From: Salvator merianae
Taxonomy: Eukaryota > Chordata > Lepidosauria > Squamata > Teiidae
Direction: 5' to 3'
Assembly (NCBI GenBank): GCA_003586115.2
Contig: QVOM02000073.1
Span: 39,853,369 to 39,917,368 of the forward strand
DNA length: 64,000 nt
Positions 1-12,067 of the stretch are shown piece after piece; within the stretch, counting starts at the first letter, position 1, and each line of letters begins with the position of its first letter. Both the position numbers and the translations under genes were made by a program. Under the pieces are notes generated by a model. The model was not told the origin of the DNA, did no database searches, and saw only the letters and a list, made by a program, of their open reading frames with translations.

Positions 1-136
1 GTCCTGGACAGCAGTTTTAGCTCATGCATTATGCAAAGGGATGGATTAGGGTCTTTGGGCACAACGAAAGTTACAAGACTTAGGATACATTCACAGTTAT
101 CTGTAGGTGTGCTTCCAGATGCTCACCAGACACATC

Positions 137-316
137 GGCCCTTTCTGCACTTGGCCTTATTGTGGATTATATCCCGGAATAGGGACCTGCTATCCACATG
201 CTAGTGCAAACTATGAAAGGTCTTGCCCAGGGTCTACCATAGTCTGCACTAGCATGCAGATGGCAGGTCCCTGTTCTGAGATATAATCTGGAATATGTCC
301 AAGTGCAGAAAGGGCC
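137..316. repeat. long inverted repeat: 79-bp arms, 22-bp spacer
   Basis: Arm 137-215 begins GGCCCTTTCTGCACTTGG and ends GCAAACTATG. Arm 238-316 is its reverse complement with roughly ten mismatches, beginning CATAGTCTGC and ending CCAAGTGCAGAAAGGGCC. The arms would form a 79-bp stem with a 22-base loop. It is the first of several hairpins packed into the first 1.8 kb and is probably part of the same non-autonomous fold-back element. Confidence 0.9.
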
Positions 317-581
317 ATCCATTCATATGCCCACACCACTGCTACAACCAGGAGCAGCTCCAGCTCTTCCCAGATGCTACTAACTGTAGGCAACTAAAAC
401 ATTGTCCATAGATTGACTGGGAGCAGCTGCCTGGCCCCTGGTCAGCAGTGTTCACACCAGGCCTGTTCGCCTTGTATCTAGCAAGCATCAAGAACGTTGG
501 ATAGACAAGTGCATTCGCACCACAGGACAGCCGTAATGACCGGCAGCGGGCCTCATCTGCTGCTGATCATTACTACCGCCG

Positions 582-668
582 GACAAGTAAAAAGGTGTCC
601 GAATCTTCACCTGAAGCTCAAAGTGAGCTTCAGGTGAGGATTCGTTCGCACCTACCTTCTTGTCCACG
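582..668. repeat. hairpin with near-perfect 21-bp core, imperfect extended stem
   Basis: The core arms are 600-620 and 624-644, matching 20 of 21 bases around a 3-base loop. The stem continues imperfectly outward (GGACAAG at about 582 paired with CTTGTCC at about 658, then ACCGCC paired with GGCGGT). A second hairpin, CCCATCATGCAT at about 699 against ATGCATGATGGG ending at 743, follows directly. Confidence 0.85.
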
Positions 669-698
669 GCGGTGGCCATCTTCTGGGCGATCAGCCCA

Positions 699-743
699 CC
701 CATCATGCATGCGTGATCATGTGATCACACAATGCATGATGGG
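699..743. repeat. short palindrome, about 21-bp arms
   Basis: Left arm CCCATCATGCATGCGTGATCA (699-719) pairs with 722-743, read as reverse complement, with one inserted base. It lies between the 582-668 hairpin and the large palindrome and belongs to the same compound structure. Confidence 0.8.
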
Positions 744-856
744 CAATGGGGCCTACCCCTTCGCGCGGGCCCGCACGAGGCCCCAGTCATGCCCACGCCA
801 CCACGATCGGGCCTGGGACGCCAGATGGGGCTGCACTGTGCCCCGTCCGGCATTTC

Positions 857-1287
857 GGTGCCCGATCGTGGGCACAAAAGGCAGTCATCGTGGCAGCGGC
901 CTACAAAGTGTCAGGCCACTGCCATGCCGACTGGGAGGCCCGCCCGGTGCACACGGCGATGATGTAATCGCGCATGTGCACTGGGCCTCTCCCAGCTCTG
1001 TAGCGGGATCAGGCCTTCCCGATCGGGCCCGCAGTGCCACGATTGGGCCCACCTGGCCTCATTGGGGTGATCAGGTCACCCCGATCGGGCCGGCCGGGCC
1101 CAATCACGGTGCCGCGGGCCCAATCAGGAAGGACCGATCCCGCTATGGGGGGGAGAGGCTCAGTGCGCACACGCGATTGTGTCATCACCGTGTGCACTGC
1201 GCAGGCCTCCCAGTTGCCATGGCAGCGGCCTGATGCTTTGTAGGCCGCTGCCGCGGCAACTGCCTTTCGTGCCCACGATCGGGCACC
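857..1287. repeat. giant GC-rich imperfect palindrome, about 213-bp arms
   Basis: The arms 857-1070 and 1076-1287 flank a 5-base loop (TCAGG). The outer ends are GGTGCCCGATCGTGGGCAC and its reverse complement GTGCCCACGATCGGGCACC. The centre is GGGGTGA / TCACCCC. Matching blocks along the arms include CCGATCGGGCC, GATTGGGCCC and the GGCAGCGGCCT region. Identity is imperfect, with small indels. Translated frames across it (for example 595-1233) have no known domain and are best seen as by-products of GC-rich palindromic DNA. Confidence 0.85.
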
Positions 1288-1840
1288 AAAACTAGACTGC
1301 TCCCAATAAAGTGTGCTTGCATTCGCTTCTGGGTGCAAATGCACTGCTGCATTGCCCCTGCACGATCTGCAGTGTTGCTGGTCACCATGGCAGTGGCCAG
1401 CAAGGAACACAACCAGGACCACAGCATCCACACCATGAATGCTAGTATCCTGCTGGTGTTCTCTTCTAAGACCCCGCAATATGGATGGTGTCTGTGCTGG
1501 AGGGTCCATTTCACCATGGAATATTCACTGGCAAACACTCCACAGTGGAAATTGTGAACAGGCCCACCGTCTTCTGTGTGCAAATGCTACAGGTGGGATG
1601 GGCAGCACAGCTGTAGTTGTGCAGTCACGTGACACATCCCAATCACCATGGCAATATTTGGCCATGCACTGGATGTTGCCACAGCTGTTCTTGTGGTGAT
1701 CAGGCCTGCCATTTGCACTTTGAATGCTGGTGGCCCCATACAGGCCTGTTTTAACATTTGAAGACTGAATGGCCATCATGCCACTGGGTCTTGTATAGTA
1801 TTGTTATACCATTTTAGGCTGTAAGTGCGAACAAACCCTT

Positions 1841-4800
1841 GGATGCCCAACAGGGAAATCAGAGCTCCCTTGGAAAATGAACACAACTTTTTTTAAAATT
1901 GCTCAGCTTAGCAATTTTCGAGGACAGACACAGGTTCATAGTAACGGTAGCCTTTACACAGCTCTATAAACTCAGTGTTTGGCCCTAAACAGGTTTGAGG
2001 ACTTTCTCTCTGCTGGCCCTTTCTGAGCTTCCCAGGGTATAAGTCTGCCTTGATTTTGCTAGTGAACAAATCCCTGAAACTTCTAGACCATAGGAGATGT
2101 TGCAGAGGGCAAGTTCAGGGTAAATTCAGATGACAGCTGTCCTATTAACACACTTGCAGGAACCAAAACAAAAGGTGATAAAATACACTTTTATTAGGCA
2201 CTTGTGTTTCAAAGCTATGCATGCAAGTTCACTGTAACATCTTGACTGACAGCGGTCTACAGTTGATTAGGTATGTTGTTATTGGGTACCACTGAATCAT
2301 GGCTGACTCTTGGCTGACTACATGGACAGCTCTATGCAGTTTTCTTGGTAATTGTATGTTTCTCTTTTCAAAACGACCAAGAAACAACTCCTCATTGATG
2401 GAAAGATCATGAAGCAGAAAAAAACCCAAAATTGTAATTGTTTTGGTTTGGCATAAACCTGTTTCTCCCTCTCTTCCCTGGCACAAACTCAACATGCTAC
2501 ATTCCCTTTGTGTGGTTGATCTAGGCTTCACCATTTGGGTCAGTTGGTCCTGTAACTTGATGTACTCGCATATGTAAAAATGGGGAAAGTTTCAAAAAGG
2601 TTTGTTGAGGACCTTAGTGTTGTGTTGAAGGTTGTTGAAAGTCCTCATATTGGATTGTTTCTTGTAATAGCTGCAATAGGCTGACACTAGAAAATCTGTG
2701 TTTGGAAATCAGATGGCCACTTATTGAATCTTTGCATTTACCTGAAAGGTGGCAATCACAAACCTTTGTATACCAAGAAAATAGCATGGGAGTAGCCATG
2801 TAATGTATTAGGAATCCGTCATGTAGCAATGGCATCTGGAAACAACAACTGATAGTATATATTGTGCAAGGACAACAATAGCTCTGTGTACAAGTGAGAC
2901 TGATTTTATGTCCAAGCAAAAGCAAACCTAATTTGTTCAATGGCTGTTTAGTAACATTTTCAGGTTCTGCTGCCAAAGGCTGTCAAGGTAAAATAAGGTC
3001 AGATGAGATTCTGAAGATCTAATTTCGCTGCACTTCAACTACACACTGTCTTAAGAAACTATTTCTTGGGAAACCTCTTTGAAAACACGCTCATGGAATC
3101 CCAGTATCCCCTTCTACAAAAATTGTATGCTTTAGCAATGCCTTGTTTCACCCATATGTTATGAAACACATTACAGAATGGGAGAGTCTCAGATAGTAAT
3201 GATACTCTACAAATGCTTAATGCAACTATAGAAGATGTTGGGTTGGACGCTTTGCAAACAGGGATGCAGTATTTGCACCTTTTAAAGACGATTCGTGATA
3301 AATTATGGTGAATGCAGCTGGGTATGAATAGCACACACCTATTTAAAATTATGCTATTTCATGTTAGAAAAAGGATTGAAAGGTGGAATGAGAATAGAAA
3401 AGAAAGAGAGAAGAGAAAGAGTAAAGGGAGGAGGAGAAAAATAAATGAGAACTCCCAGGGAAGCGTAGGCGTATGGACATGATAGCCCTTTGGCAACTCT
3501 GAAATGATTTTTTTTTCCCAAGGTGTTTAAAGAAAACCAATTACTTCAGTGTCAACACTTAATATGCCAAGATTTAGCCTGGAGGAAATTTTTACTGCTG
3601 AGTTATAAACCTCACCAAGTATGGATTATAATGGATAATAGACTGGAGCATGTTTCACTGTAGCAGTTTTGAGAAGACTTCCAGGACTGCCCTGGCATAT
3701 AAATGCTTATTAAATAAAAAGTATTCAAATCAAAATAGCTTACCGTCTAGAACAAGCTGCGTTGTTGGTTCTACAGATGATCTAAGGAAGATTTTTTGCT
3801 CTTTTCCTTCTTGAAGCTTGTCTTAAGACAGGATCTGCATGGAGATTTTATGGTGCTTTGAATGCACTATGGGGGTGCACATCTGCACAATGGTGTCCCC
3901 TCATTGCATACTTGATTGGCAGTAAGAATGTGGCCCTTGCGTGTATGCTATGTTCTTTCCCTGCCATGCTGGCACAATTGCAGTTATAGGGGATTCAAGC
4001 TGAATGCAGCCTAAATGTTATTTATATTTGTATCATGCCATCCATCGGTAGTCTGGAGTTAATAGTCCTGGAACCTACTTCAGGTCTGCTTTCTGCATAA
4101 ATTTTAGAGGTCGCCTCAAGGATTGGAAGTTACTTGAGTCACCTAATAGTGGACATGAAAGATCCAACAAATTCTTTCTCATAATTTTGCTAAGCCCTAA
4201 TCATCTTTCCAGGCCACATGATTAAGATGCTCAAACCAAAATGCAAAAATAAAGTCAAAGGGAAACAACAAACCCCAGCTGTGATTAAAACAGGTAATGC
4301 AATAAGACCATGTTCAGAACCATCTGACAACTCAATAAAACACAAATTACTGCCAACTCAGCAACAAAAATAAAAATGGCTTGAATTGTAAATGAAAACA
4401 CAGATAAAACAGATCCAACTGAGCCTCTCTCTCATGTAGGCTGCAGAAACCATACCACCATCACACATCACTATCATCATCAAATTCTATAGTCAGAGGA
4501 TAATATTAAACACACATCTGAGGTTTCTATGACTCTTTCATATCCTTCTACATTTGAACTGTGATAAGGGAGCTCCAAGAAATCACTCTTCTGTATAATC
4601 ATGCATATATCTGTCCGTCTTCCTTCCCCCCACTTCTCAAGACAGGTCAGGCTTGGTTAGAACTTGAGGGTGAGACTGCTTGTAAATACCATGTGCTCTA
4701 GGCTAAATAATAAAATAAAATTGCCTCCAGAGAAGGCAGTAGCAAGTCATTTCTGTATTGCTCACAAGAAGATGTTACGGATTTGTCCATGCCAGAAACT

Positions 4801-7453
4801 AAATTTTGGGATAATGTCTGTAGTTAGTCCCACGACTATCCACACTCAATCCAGGCACAAAGAGCACCAAGATGTCCACACAGGCAATCAGGTGGTCTCT
4901 CTTTATAGGTTGTGAAGTTTGATTGCATCCTGACTTCTGATCTCTGACTGCCTCTCTGGAAACTAAAAATGTGCAGCAATTTGCCCACAAAGGCGTCACA
5001 TACCAAATCTCAGGATACCTCCAGACAGAAGGGAAAATTGTGGGATCTTCTTTACATCATAGGCCTAAATCCAAAAGTAGCATTAGGTCCATGGTCTCAC
5101 TGTATACTGTGCAGTCACAGCCTGAGTTAGGTGTTATCACAGAGACGCTGGAGTTTTCAGAGCTGAGTTTAGCACTTGCAGACAATTTTGCTACCTGACT
5201 AGATAGCATCTCCTTTGCAAGTATTTTTTGAAGATTATACCCAGATGGGTAACAAAATGTCTGCAACCCAGCAAATCTGCCATGAGCTGCAAATAGTCTC
5301 TCCTACAGCAATATACACACAAATGCACTGCAGGCATGCATATTAGGCTGAAGCATATTAGTTTTCCACAAAATCTTCCCAGTACTTCTTCCTGAAAACT
5401 TTTTTGATACTAAAATTCTGATTTCTTTTTTAAAGTAAAGAGTACTAATGTCCTGACTTTAAATAAGGCTTTTTTTTTTTTTTTTTTAACAAACAAGAAA
5501 TTATGCAACTCATGATGAATTATTAGTGATGCTTATGATTAATTATCTTGGCTCTGGACATAAAAAACAAATCTTTGGCTGCATCCTATGACCCCTAAAA
5601 AGGGGGAGATTTGGTCCACCATAATAGCAACACCCATGCATTCTACAGCACATGCCACCATGGAGCCTCTGCCTAAATACACAGGCAGAATCACTGCATT
5701 GGACCAGAACGGCTGGTGGAAGTCCATTGTTTTGTTCGTTTACCCAACAATTCTGGTTGCATTGCAAGCCATAGCTGCAACTCCCGGGCATCTGAGAGCA
5801 AATCTAGTAATGAGAGCAGGCTCAGAGTAGTTCAAAGAGGCTTCCCTGAAGGCTGCTTTTGTTGATCCTCCAGGAGTTTTGCATTGTGAAAGGAGGCAAA
5901 AGTATCTGCCTCCTGGACACCTGGAAGACTTAAATTTTCTATCACCTGGATGAAGCTTTGATAGAGCCAGCAGCTTCCCGGTCAGATTCAAGGCAAATGA
6001 AAATCTAGATGTTGCTTGACAGCACAAACTTTCACATAATGAAGTAGGGACAGGACGCACGTAAAGCTTGTGAGCAGCGCACTGAGAAGAGTGCCACCAT
6101 GCAGCACACTAAAACAGAACAAAAAACTATTAGCACAGCACTCTTTGCAGAGTAGCAGCATATTCTTCACATGTCTTACACCATTCCTGGCCACATAAAC
6201 ATCACAGCCAGGGGAATTTCATTCCCCACCTGCAATGTTTCCAGCTGGAGCTGTTTGTGCAAACACAAGGAACGGTCATGGAAGTCAGCCATTTCCTGTG
6301 TTTGTGAAAACAGGGATAGGTTATCTAGCCTAGAGAATGTGACATGGGTAAATTACGTAAGTGGTGGCACTCACCAGAACAGCTAATAACAACCCATTTG
6401 AACATGTGATTTTTTTTGTCCTCCCTGCCTCTAAATCTGAAATTGCATCCATGGGTTTTAGGGGAAAGGATAAAGAGATTAGGGAAATTGTGGAGGTATT
6501 GCTAAGACTTGGGTTAAGTAACCATTTTAATTTGGATAGATTAGCAGCATAAACTAATAGATTCAATTTGTTCCTGAAATAAGTACCATTGTCCTCAGTG
6601 GTTATATTCCCATATTCACAGAATTGCAGTCTAACTTGACTCTCATAGAGTGGCTAAAACATCCAAACTCAAAACAGCTTCATTCAGAAAAAAAAAACAA
6701 AAAACCTTCAGCATCACAATCAGCTCCCGTTATTATATACATTTGAGGTTATATGCATATTTATCATCTAGCTACTGGGAAGAAGCATCAGCTCCCTGAT
6801 TACTGTTTCTGCCAGCGAATGTTGCAATAGATTTACTGCCTAAAATTAGAGGAGAACATAACATGAATGTCTTTTCCTCCACTATAGAAAAATTCCTTTG
6901 AATGTGCACGTTCCTATCAATATTACCAGCTTTCTCTCTAAGTAACTAACCATAATTACAAACAGCTTGTCACTCTGAACCCACAAGCTGCAAGACTGAA
7001 TAGGTGGTATTTTCAGATGTGCTTATACTATTTATTTTAAGATGCAGTGGAGAGTATGTGCATAATTGCTTCACAAAAAAAACAGATGTAATTGTGGTTT
7101 AAGGGTATATAGAAAGTTATCAGGTTGCACTTTTTGAGTGTTACTAGTTTTTTTAAAAAATGGCATGAAATCTCTGTGAGATGCTTTAAAAATATTTCTG
7201 AAGATGAAAGGAAAGTTTAACATATGTACATAGGCTGTATCCACATTGTCTATTAAGGGTGCTCCTCAAGCCGCCAATGTACCTGTCCCCCAGGCATGGC
7301 AAGCAAATGGTCCACAATCAACCAGCCTATAGGCTGCTCTGGAGGCATGGAATCCTCTCAGAGGCACCCTAGCTATCCTGTGACAGAACAAGATAATTCT
7401 TCCAATGCTGAGCTTCATTGGATGACCCACATCCCTAGTACTGTATATTCTGG
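1841..7453. other. non-coding, AT-rich; no gene recognised
   Basis: No exon, RNA gene or confident repeat was identified. There is a purine-rich GA tract at about 3370-3450, a poly-T run at about 5468-5488 and scattered short ORFs without family resemblance. Parts such as 6300-6600 look repeat-free and could be old regulatory DNA, but nothing specific supports that. Confidence 0.6.
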
Positions 7454-8762
7454 GGCTGCATCCAGACATAACTTACTTATTTTACTATATTTGGATATTT
7501 CAGAATAAAGCATGGATGGCTGCGTTCCAACACGGCTGTCTTCAGTTCCCGCTGGCCTGACATGATCTTGCCATACTGTAGTTTTTCTGGACTAAATTGG
7601 CAAAATCCAGACTACTTTGTATTCGGATTTAAAGAGTTCTCAAGCCGTTCAAGATCGCTAGCCTGTTTTACTTTGCGATATGAGAACAGGGAAGGAAACT
7701 ATTTGGGAGGGACCATACCTTTTTGGGAGCATGCAGAGGGAGGCTTCCCATTTCATGCCATCCAATGACAGACTTTGTGGGTGGGCAGGAAACGCAGTAG
7801 TTTCTTCTGCCTCCATTATCCCCCCTTCCGTCACTGCTAGGTGAAAAGAAAACCATCCTCCTTTTTACTTCGCTAAGCTGTGGTCCTTTCTCTTTCTTTA
7901 TCGCCCATTCGACACTGCCAGGAAGAAATTAAAGGCTTCCTCCACTTCTGTCTGCTGATTAAGCCAAAAAAGAAACTGCGCCTGTTTGGGGGTGCAGTCC
8001 TCTTGCCCCAACAAAGAACCCACTCAAGATCAGTTTTCCCATCAGCAGCACACAGCTACACAGTGGGGACACATGCCACTGCAGATGTCTCAGGGGGAGA
8101 TGAGGCAGAGTCCATTTGCTGGCCATGAACTTGACTATCACGAGAATAGAGCACACACCCCACATTCCCTCCCCATGTTTCCCCTTATTCACGGACCTCT
8201 CCTTGCTTTTGCGCTACTTTTAAATTGCGCAATTGCGCAAAAGGGCACTTGCAAGGGAACAGAAATCACCGTCTGCCCTTTAAGAAGCTTAATTGTGCAG
8301 TACACATGGTTTTAAAGTTCTGCTTGTGTAGCTAGAGGCTGTGGGGGGGGGGGAGGAGTAAATGGCAAATGCCTAGTAACCCTGCCAAGTGATTTCATGT
8401 TCTGAGGCAGCATACAGAGAGCAGAGCTTGCCTTTCCCACCCCTGTGACATCAAGATTTGAACCTCTGGACTGCAACCAATCACTGACTGCACAGGGAGG
8501 AGAATTTGATGAGGGGTGGAGGCAGAAAAGGTACTGTTTCTCCGTGCCAAGCATGGGAAACATCAGTGTGAGAACAAGCAAGTACGAATTGAGTCTGTGT
8601 TAAAATGTAACTGTGGGAACGAACAGAAGACGAACTTAGTCCTTGTACTCTTCCGATATGGATTAAATTTACGAAGTCCGACTACGGCTGATATTACAGA
8701 ATATCCACATTTTATTCCAGAACACCCAAATATAGCAGAATAAATGATATCTGGATGCAGCC
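7454..8762. mobile_element. non-autonomous DNA transposon with about 50-bp terminal inverted repeats
   Basis: The left end, 7454-7506, begins GGCTGCATCCAGACATAAC and runs to ATTTCAGAATAA. The right end, about 8713-8762, is its reverse complement with several mismatches, ending ATCTGGATGCAGCC. The match extends over about 50 bases (shared blocks GGCTGCATCCAGA, TACTATATTTGG / CTATATTTGGG, CAGAATAA / TGGAATAA). The 1.3-kb interior has no transposase-like ORF. The target duplication is not clear. Related GGCTGCATCC / GGCTGAATCC ends recur at 51272 and 57598. Confidence 0.7.
8225..8240. promoter_or_regulatory. two abutting C/EBP-type palindromes
   Basis: TTGCGCAATTGCGCAA is a perfect 16-base palindrome made of two TTGCGCAA cores, the C/EBP consensus (ATTGCGCAAT spans 8224-8233). 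It lies inside the 7454-8762 transposon. Binding is inference from motif only. Confidence 0.35.
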
Positions 8763-11700
8763 TGAGAGTTAAAAACATTAATCAGAGCAAGCTCATCTAC
8801 TTTCTCCACCCCATATATATAAATTTTTTGCTGCCCTTGTGTCTCTTTTTTTAATCACCTTTTTCTTTAAACCAAAGAGGTCCAAGCAATGTAGCTGTTC
8901 CATATATGGGAACTGTGTCAATCACTTGACCGTCTTAGTTGTCCTTTTTTGGCATGCCATATCCAGTATGGCAATCCAGACCATTCACGCTGTGCTAAAT
9001 GCAGTCACTTCATATTGGCAATTTAGTGTTCAGCCCTGAAGCACTTAATCTGAAGTCTGCTTTCAAAGTGGCTATGCAGTTGCCTGCTCCATGGATGAAC
9101 AACGATATGGAGTCCTAGTATGACGTGCCATATCCAGTAGCAGTCAAACACTCACCAAGACAACTCATTTTCTAACAGCCACCTCAAATAGGATTGATGT
9201 CTTCACTGAAGTATCCATCAGCTCCAATCTCTGTATGCACAGTAAGGGTTTTTGTTGTTGTTATTCCTGGATGCTATAGTTTAGATTTGCTAACATGAAA
9301 CCACTTTGGACATTGGGGAGCCTAGTCCCTCCTCTGGAACTTCTCACAATTCCATTTTTCCACTTTGATTAATTTACTGGTTTTAAATTTTTAAATTTTA
9401 TTTTATTTTTAATTTAAGAATCTATATCCCACCCTTCACTTGAAGATCCCACGGTGGGTCACAGCAATAAAAACGTATAAAATACATAGAATAACCACCA
9501 AGGTGATGATGTCTTAGAACGATGCATTTGAATCCTGCCAAGTGGGTGGACTTTCTCAACAGCAGGTCTTCTAAGACACCATCCAAGATAATGGCTTCAT
9601 CCCTCCAAAGTGCAGTGCCTTACAATGCTTGCTCCCTCCTCAGAGGTGGGCCATGTGGTGTCTTTAAGCTGCACAGCTCACCTCCTTCTCTATCTTTGAA
9701 GCAAGGCAGCCATTTTCAGCTTGTCAAAAAATACTTCCAGGAAATTCGTGGACCAGAGAGGCTGCTTGTGCAGGCACTGTCCATCTACGCAGTGGCATAT
9801 GAGCATTTGTGGGTAGCCAGTACCCCAGAGTTGTTCTTCCTGCTCTGTTGGAAGGATGCCCTCAAGTCCACTTGCTGGACCTTGAATGTTGCATGCAGAT
9901 ATCGCACTCCTCAGCCCCCCGCCAGGCTCTGTCCTTTGCCCATGTGGATGCAGCCTTTGGTTCATAAATGAAGAAGATTCAAAAGTTTTATTTCATTTTT
10001 CTTAAATGTATGAAATCTGTGGGGAAAAAAATACTACATATTCCAATTAAACTCCAGGGACCTCTATGTCTGCATAACTACCTACAGGATTCAAAGTGGA
10101 GTGCTTTTGAACACCAATTTCTATGGATTGTAAACAGTGCAAGAAGTTCTGAATGCAAGATCCTATTTGTGGGCTTCCCATAGATATCTTATCAGTTCTT
10201 GGGAGAACAGAGAGCTGATTTGGACTAGGAACGGACCACAATTAAACCTCCTGCTAAAATTTGAATCATTTTTCCCCCACGTTTGGATATAATTAAAACT
10301 TCACACTTCTTTTTAATGCATTTGATTCCATGCAATTCGCTTTAATGCATGAGCATCAAAGGAATGCAGTTTCATTCACTTGTTCCCAGAATCAACAGAC
10401 AGAGCTCCATTTGTGCACATTGGCTCTCCCTTTATAGCCATGTATGCAGTAGGTGCCGATGGACAGAAGTCACATGCCTACAAAACAATCTGTTTATTGA
10501 TAAGAGAGCAGAAGTAACAGAAACTTCATCTATCCAAAGTCTGTGTGTTCAAATGGAATAGACAGATGTAGCTGCACTTGAGCAAAAAAAAAAAAATCAG
10601 CAAAATTCTTTTTTTTTTTCATTTAAATATATATATATATTTGTTTTTAAATAGCCAGTTCCATAAAATAGATGACTCTGTCTGATCCAGATGGACTCTT
10701 CTTACGTTCTTGAAATAATCCATAGCCTCTAAATACCTCAATGTGGATTGGGGGCCATTCCAAAAAACCAGCTATAAAATACAACATAGGAGATGTCATT
10801 TCAATCAAAAACTTTTATCATTTGTAAGCTTTACTGAAAAAGTCCTGTTCTTTGGGGTATCTGTCTTTTCCTAAGCGCCTCTAATAGCTGTCTCCTTAAA
10901 ATACCATTATAAATAAAAACCCCATGTTATCTCCATTCCATTTCCAAAACATAAATTACAGAATAAAAATCACTTTAGATTCTGGGGTCCCGTACAACAT
11001 ATCTAAATAAATATTTGCTTTATTTAAACTTAAAAGTCCTCATTGATCATTATATGTACTTGCAATGCTGGAAAAATATGTTTTAAATGGAATCTACTTG
11101 ATGACTTTCTGTTCATTTTATTTCCACTAAAATGAGAGAGACAAAACTGCTTTAGTTAGTTTGGATCATGTGTGCCCTATGGTTCCACACTGTTTCCTGT
11201 GAGAATGTTTGCGTCAAGTCCATCACAAATCAGGCAGATGTCTGAAGTATAATCATTTCTAGAATTTTGATGTTAAACGATTTGTCAGAAACAAAGAAAC
11301 TGTTCAGTTTATACATACTACTCAACTGTTTTTATCTCAGTGACCTTGGTAAATAGAGTTAATGTCCCAAATTATTTAGACAGAAAATTGTTTCTAAGTG
11401 GAATGCTATGTTGGCAGTTCCCAAAAGACATCACACAGCTCTTGTGTTCATTGAACATAATGACTCCTTTTAAACCCTTCCGCACCATCATTAATGATTC
11501 TAATCGTACCCTTAGAAATTGCCTCAAAAGGTTCCTTCCCAGTGTTCTTCTTATTGGGTTATTAGTGCCGGTGGTTGTTTTCTTCCTGCAATGATGCATA
11601 TCTGAAGGATGAGTAAAGAGGCCTTAATCTTTTTTAAAAAATAATAATGCTCCGTGCCACCTCCAAGTTCTGTGCATCAAAGTTCCCTCTTGGGAAACTT

Positions 11701-12067
11701 GCATTCATGTCAGTGGAACTCATGCAAGAAAACTCTACCCTTTAATGTGGATTGCATGCCACAAGTTTAACATAATAAGCTTTACAATACAAACTAAGGC
11801 TTCAAATAAAAGTTACCAGCTCCAGCAGCTGATACGATGCAGGAAAAACAGAACAGAGACGCTAGAGAAGGAGGGTTTCCTAACCAACCAGCACCAGTTT
11901 CTTAGAGAGGGAAGGCAGATTGGAGAGTGAGAAGGGCTAGAAAAGCTTACTTTTGCAGCTGGGTAGAAGTACTGATGCAGGTCAGATCACCTCAATCTAA
12001 TGAAATCTTCCCCCATGATTATCAATTTCAGCCTCTCATCAATTACACAGCTCATGCATATATCAAC
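8763..12067. other. non-coding, AT-rich; one LINE tail, no gene
   Basis: Apart from the LINE-like 3' tail at about 9385-9487 and A/T simple sequence at about 10583-10645, no feature was recognised. An open frame at 9522-9971 (149 codons) shows no known domain and no splice or promoter context. Confidence 0.55.
9385..9487. repeat. LINE-like 3' tail fragment
   Basis: An A/T-rich run is followed by TATATCCCACCCTTCACTTG then AAGATCCCACGGTGGGTCACAGCAATAAAAAC. The same arrangement (CCT..CCCT, CTGAAGGT, CAGG..GGGT(C/T)A(C/T)AGCA) is seen at about 32269-32365 and 63580-63690, so these are copies of one interspersed family, probably the 3' end of a squamate non-LTR retrotransposon. Confidence 0.5.

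Larger units (their letters stand above)
1..1840. mobile_element. compound fold-back (nested inverted repeat) element(s), unclassified
   Basis: The first 1.84 kb is much more GC-rich and CpG-rich in its middle than the AT-rich DNA after it, and is almost wholly built of hairpins (137-316, 582-668, 699-743, 857-1287, plus smaller ones near 1370-1420). A TTCGCAC motif recurs at about 513, 643 and, inverted (GTGCGAA), at about 1824, suggesting ends of one or more non-autonomous DNA transposons. No transposase or clear target-site duplication was found, and the left end may lie outside the window. Classification as a DNA-transposon-derived fold-back is inference. Confidence 0.5.

Noticed and set aside
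595..1233. 212-codon open frame at the left end
   Set aside because: It runs through the GC-rich palindrome, is Pro/Arg/Ser/His-rich with no domain, and the opposite strand is open too. This is a by-product of GC-rich palindromic sequence.
9522..9971. 149-codon forward open frame
   Set aside because: There is no domain, no splice or promoter context, and an opposite-strand frame is also open across part of it; probably chance.
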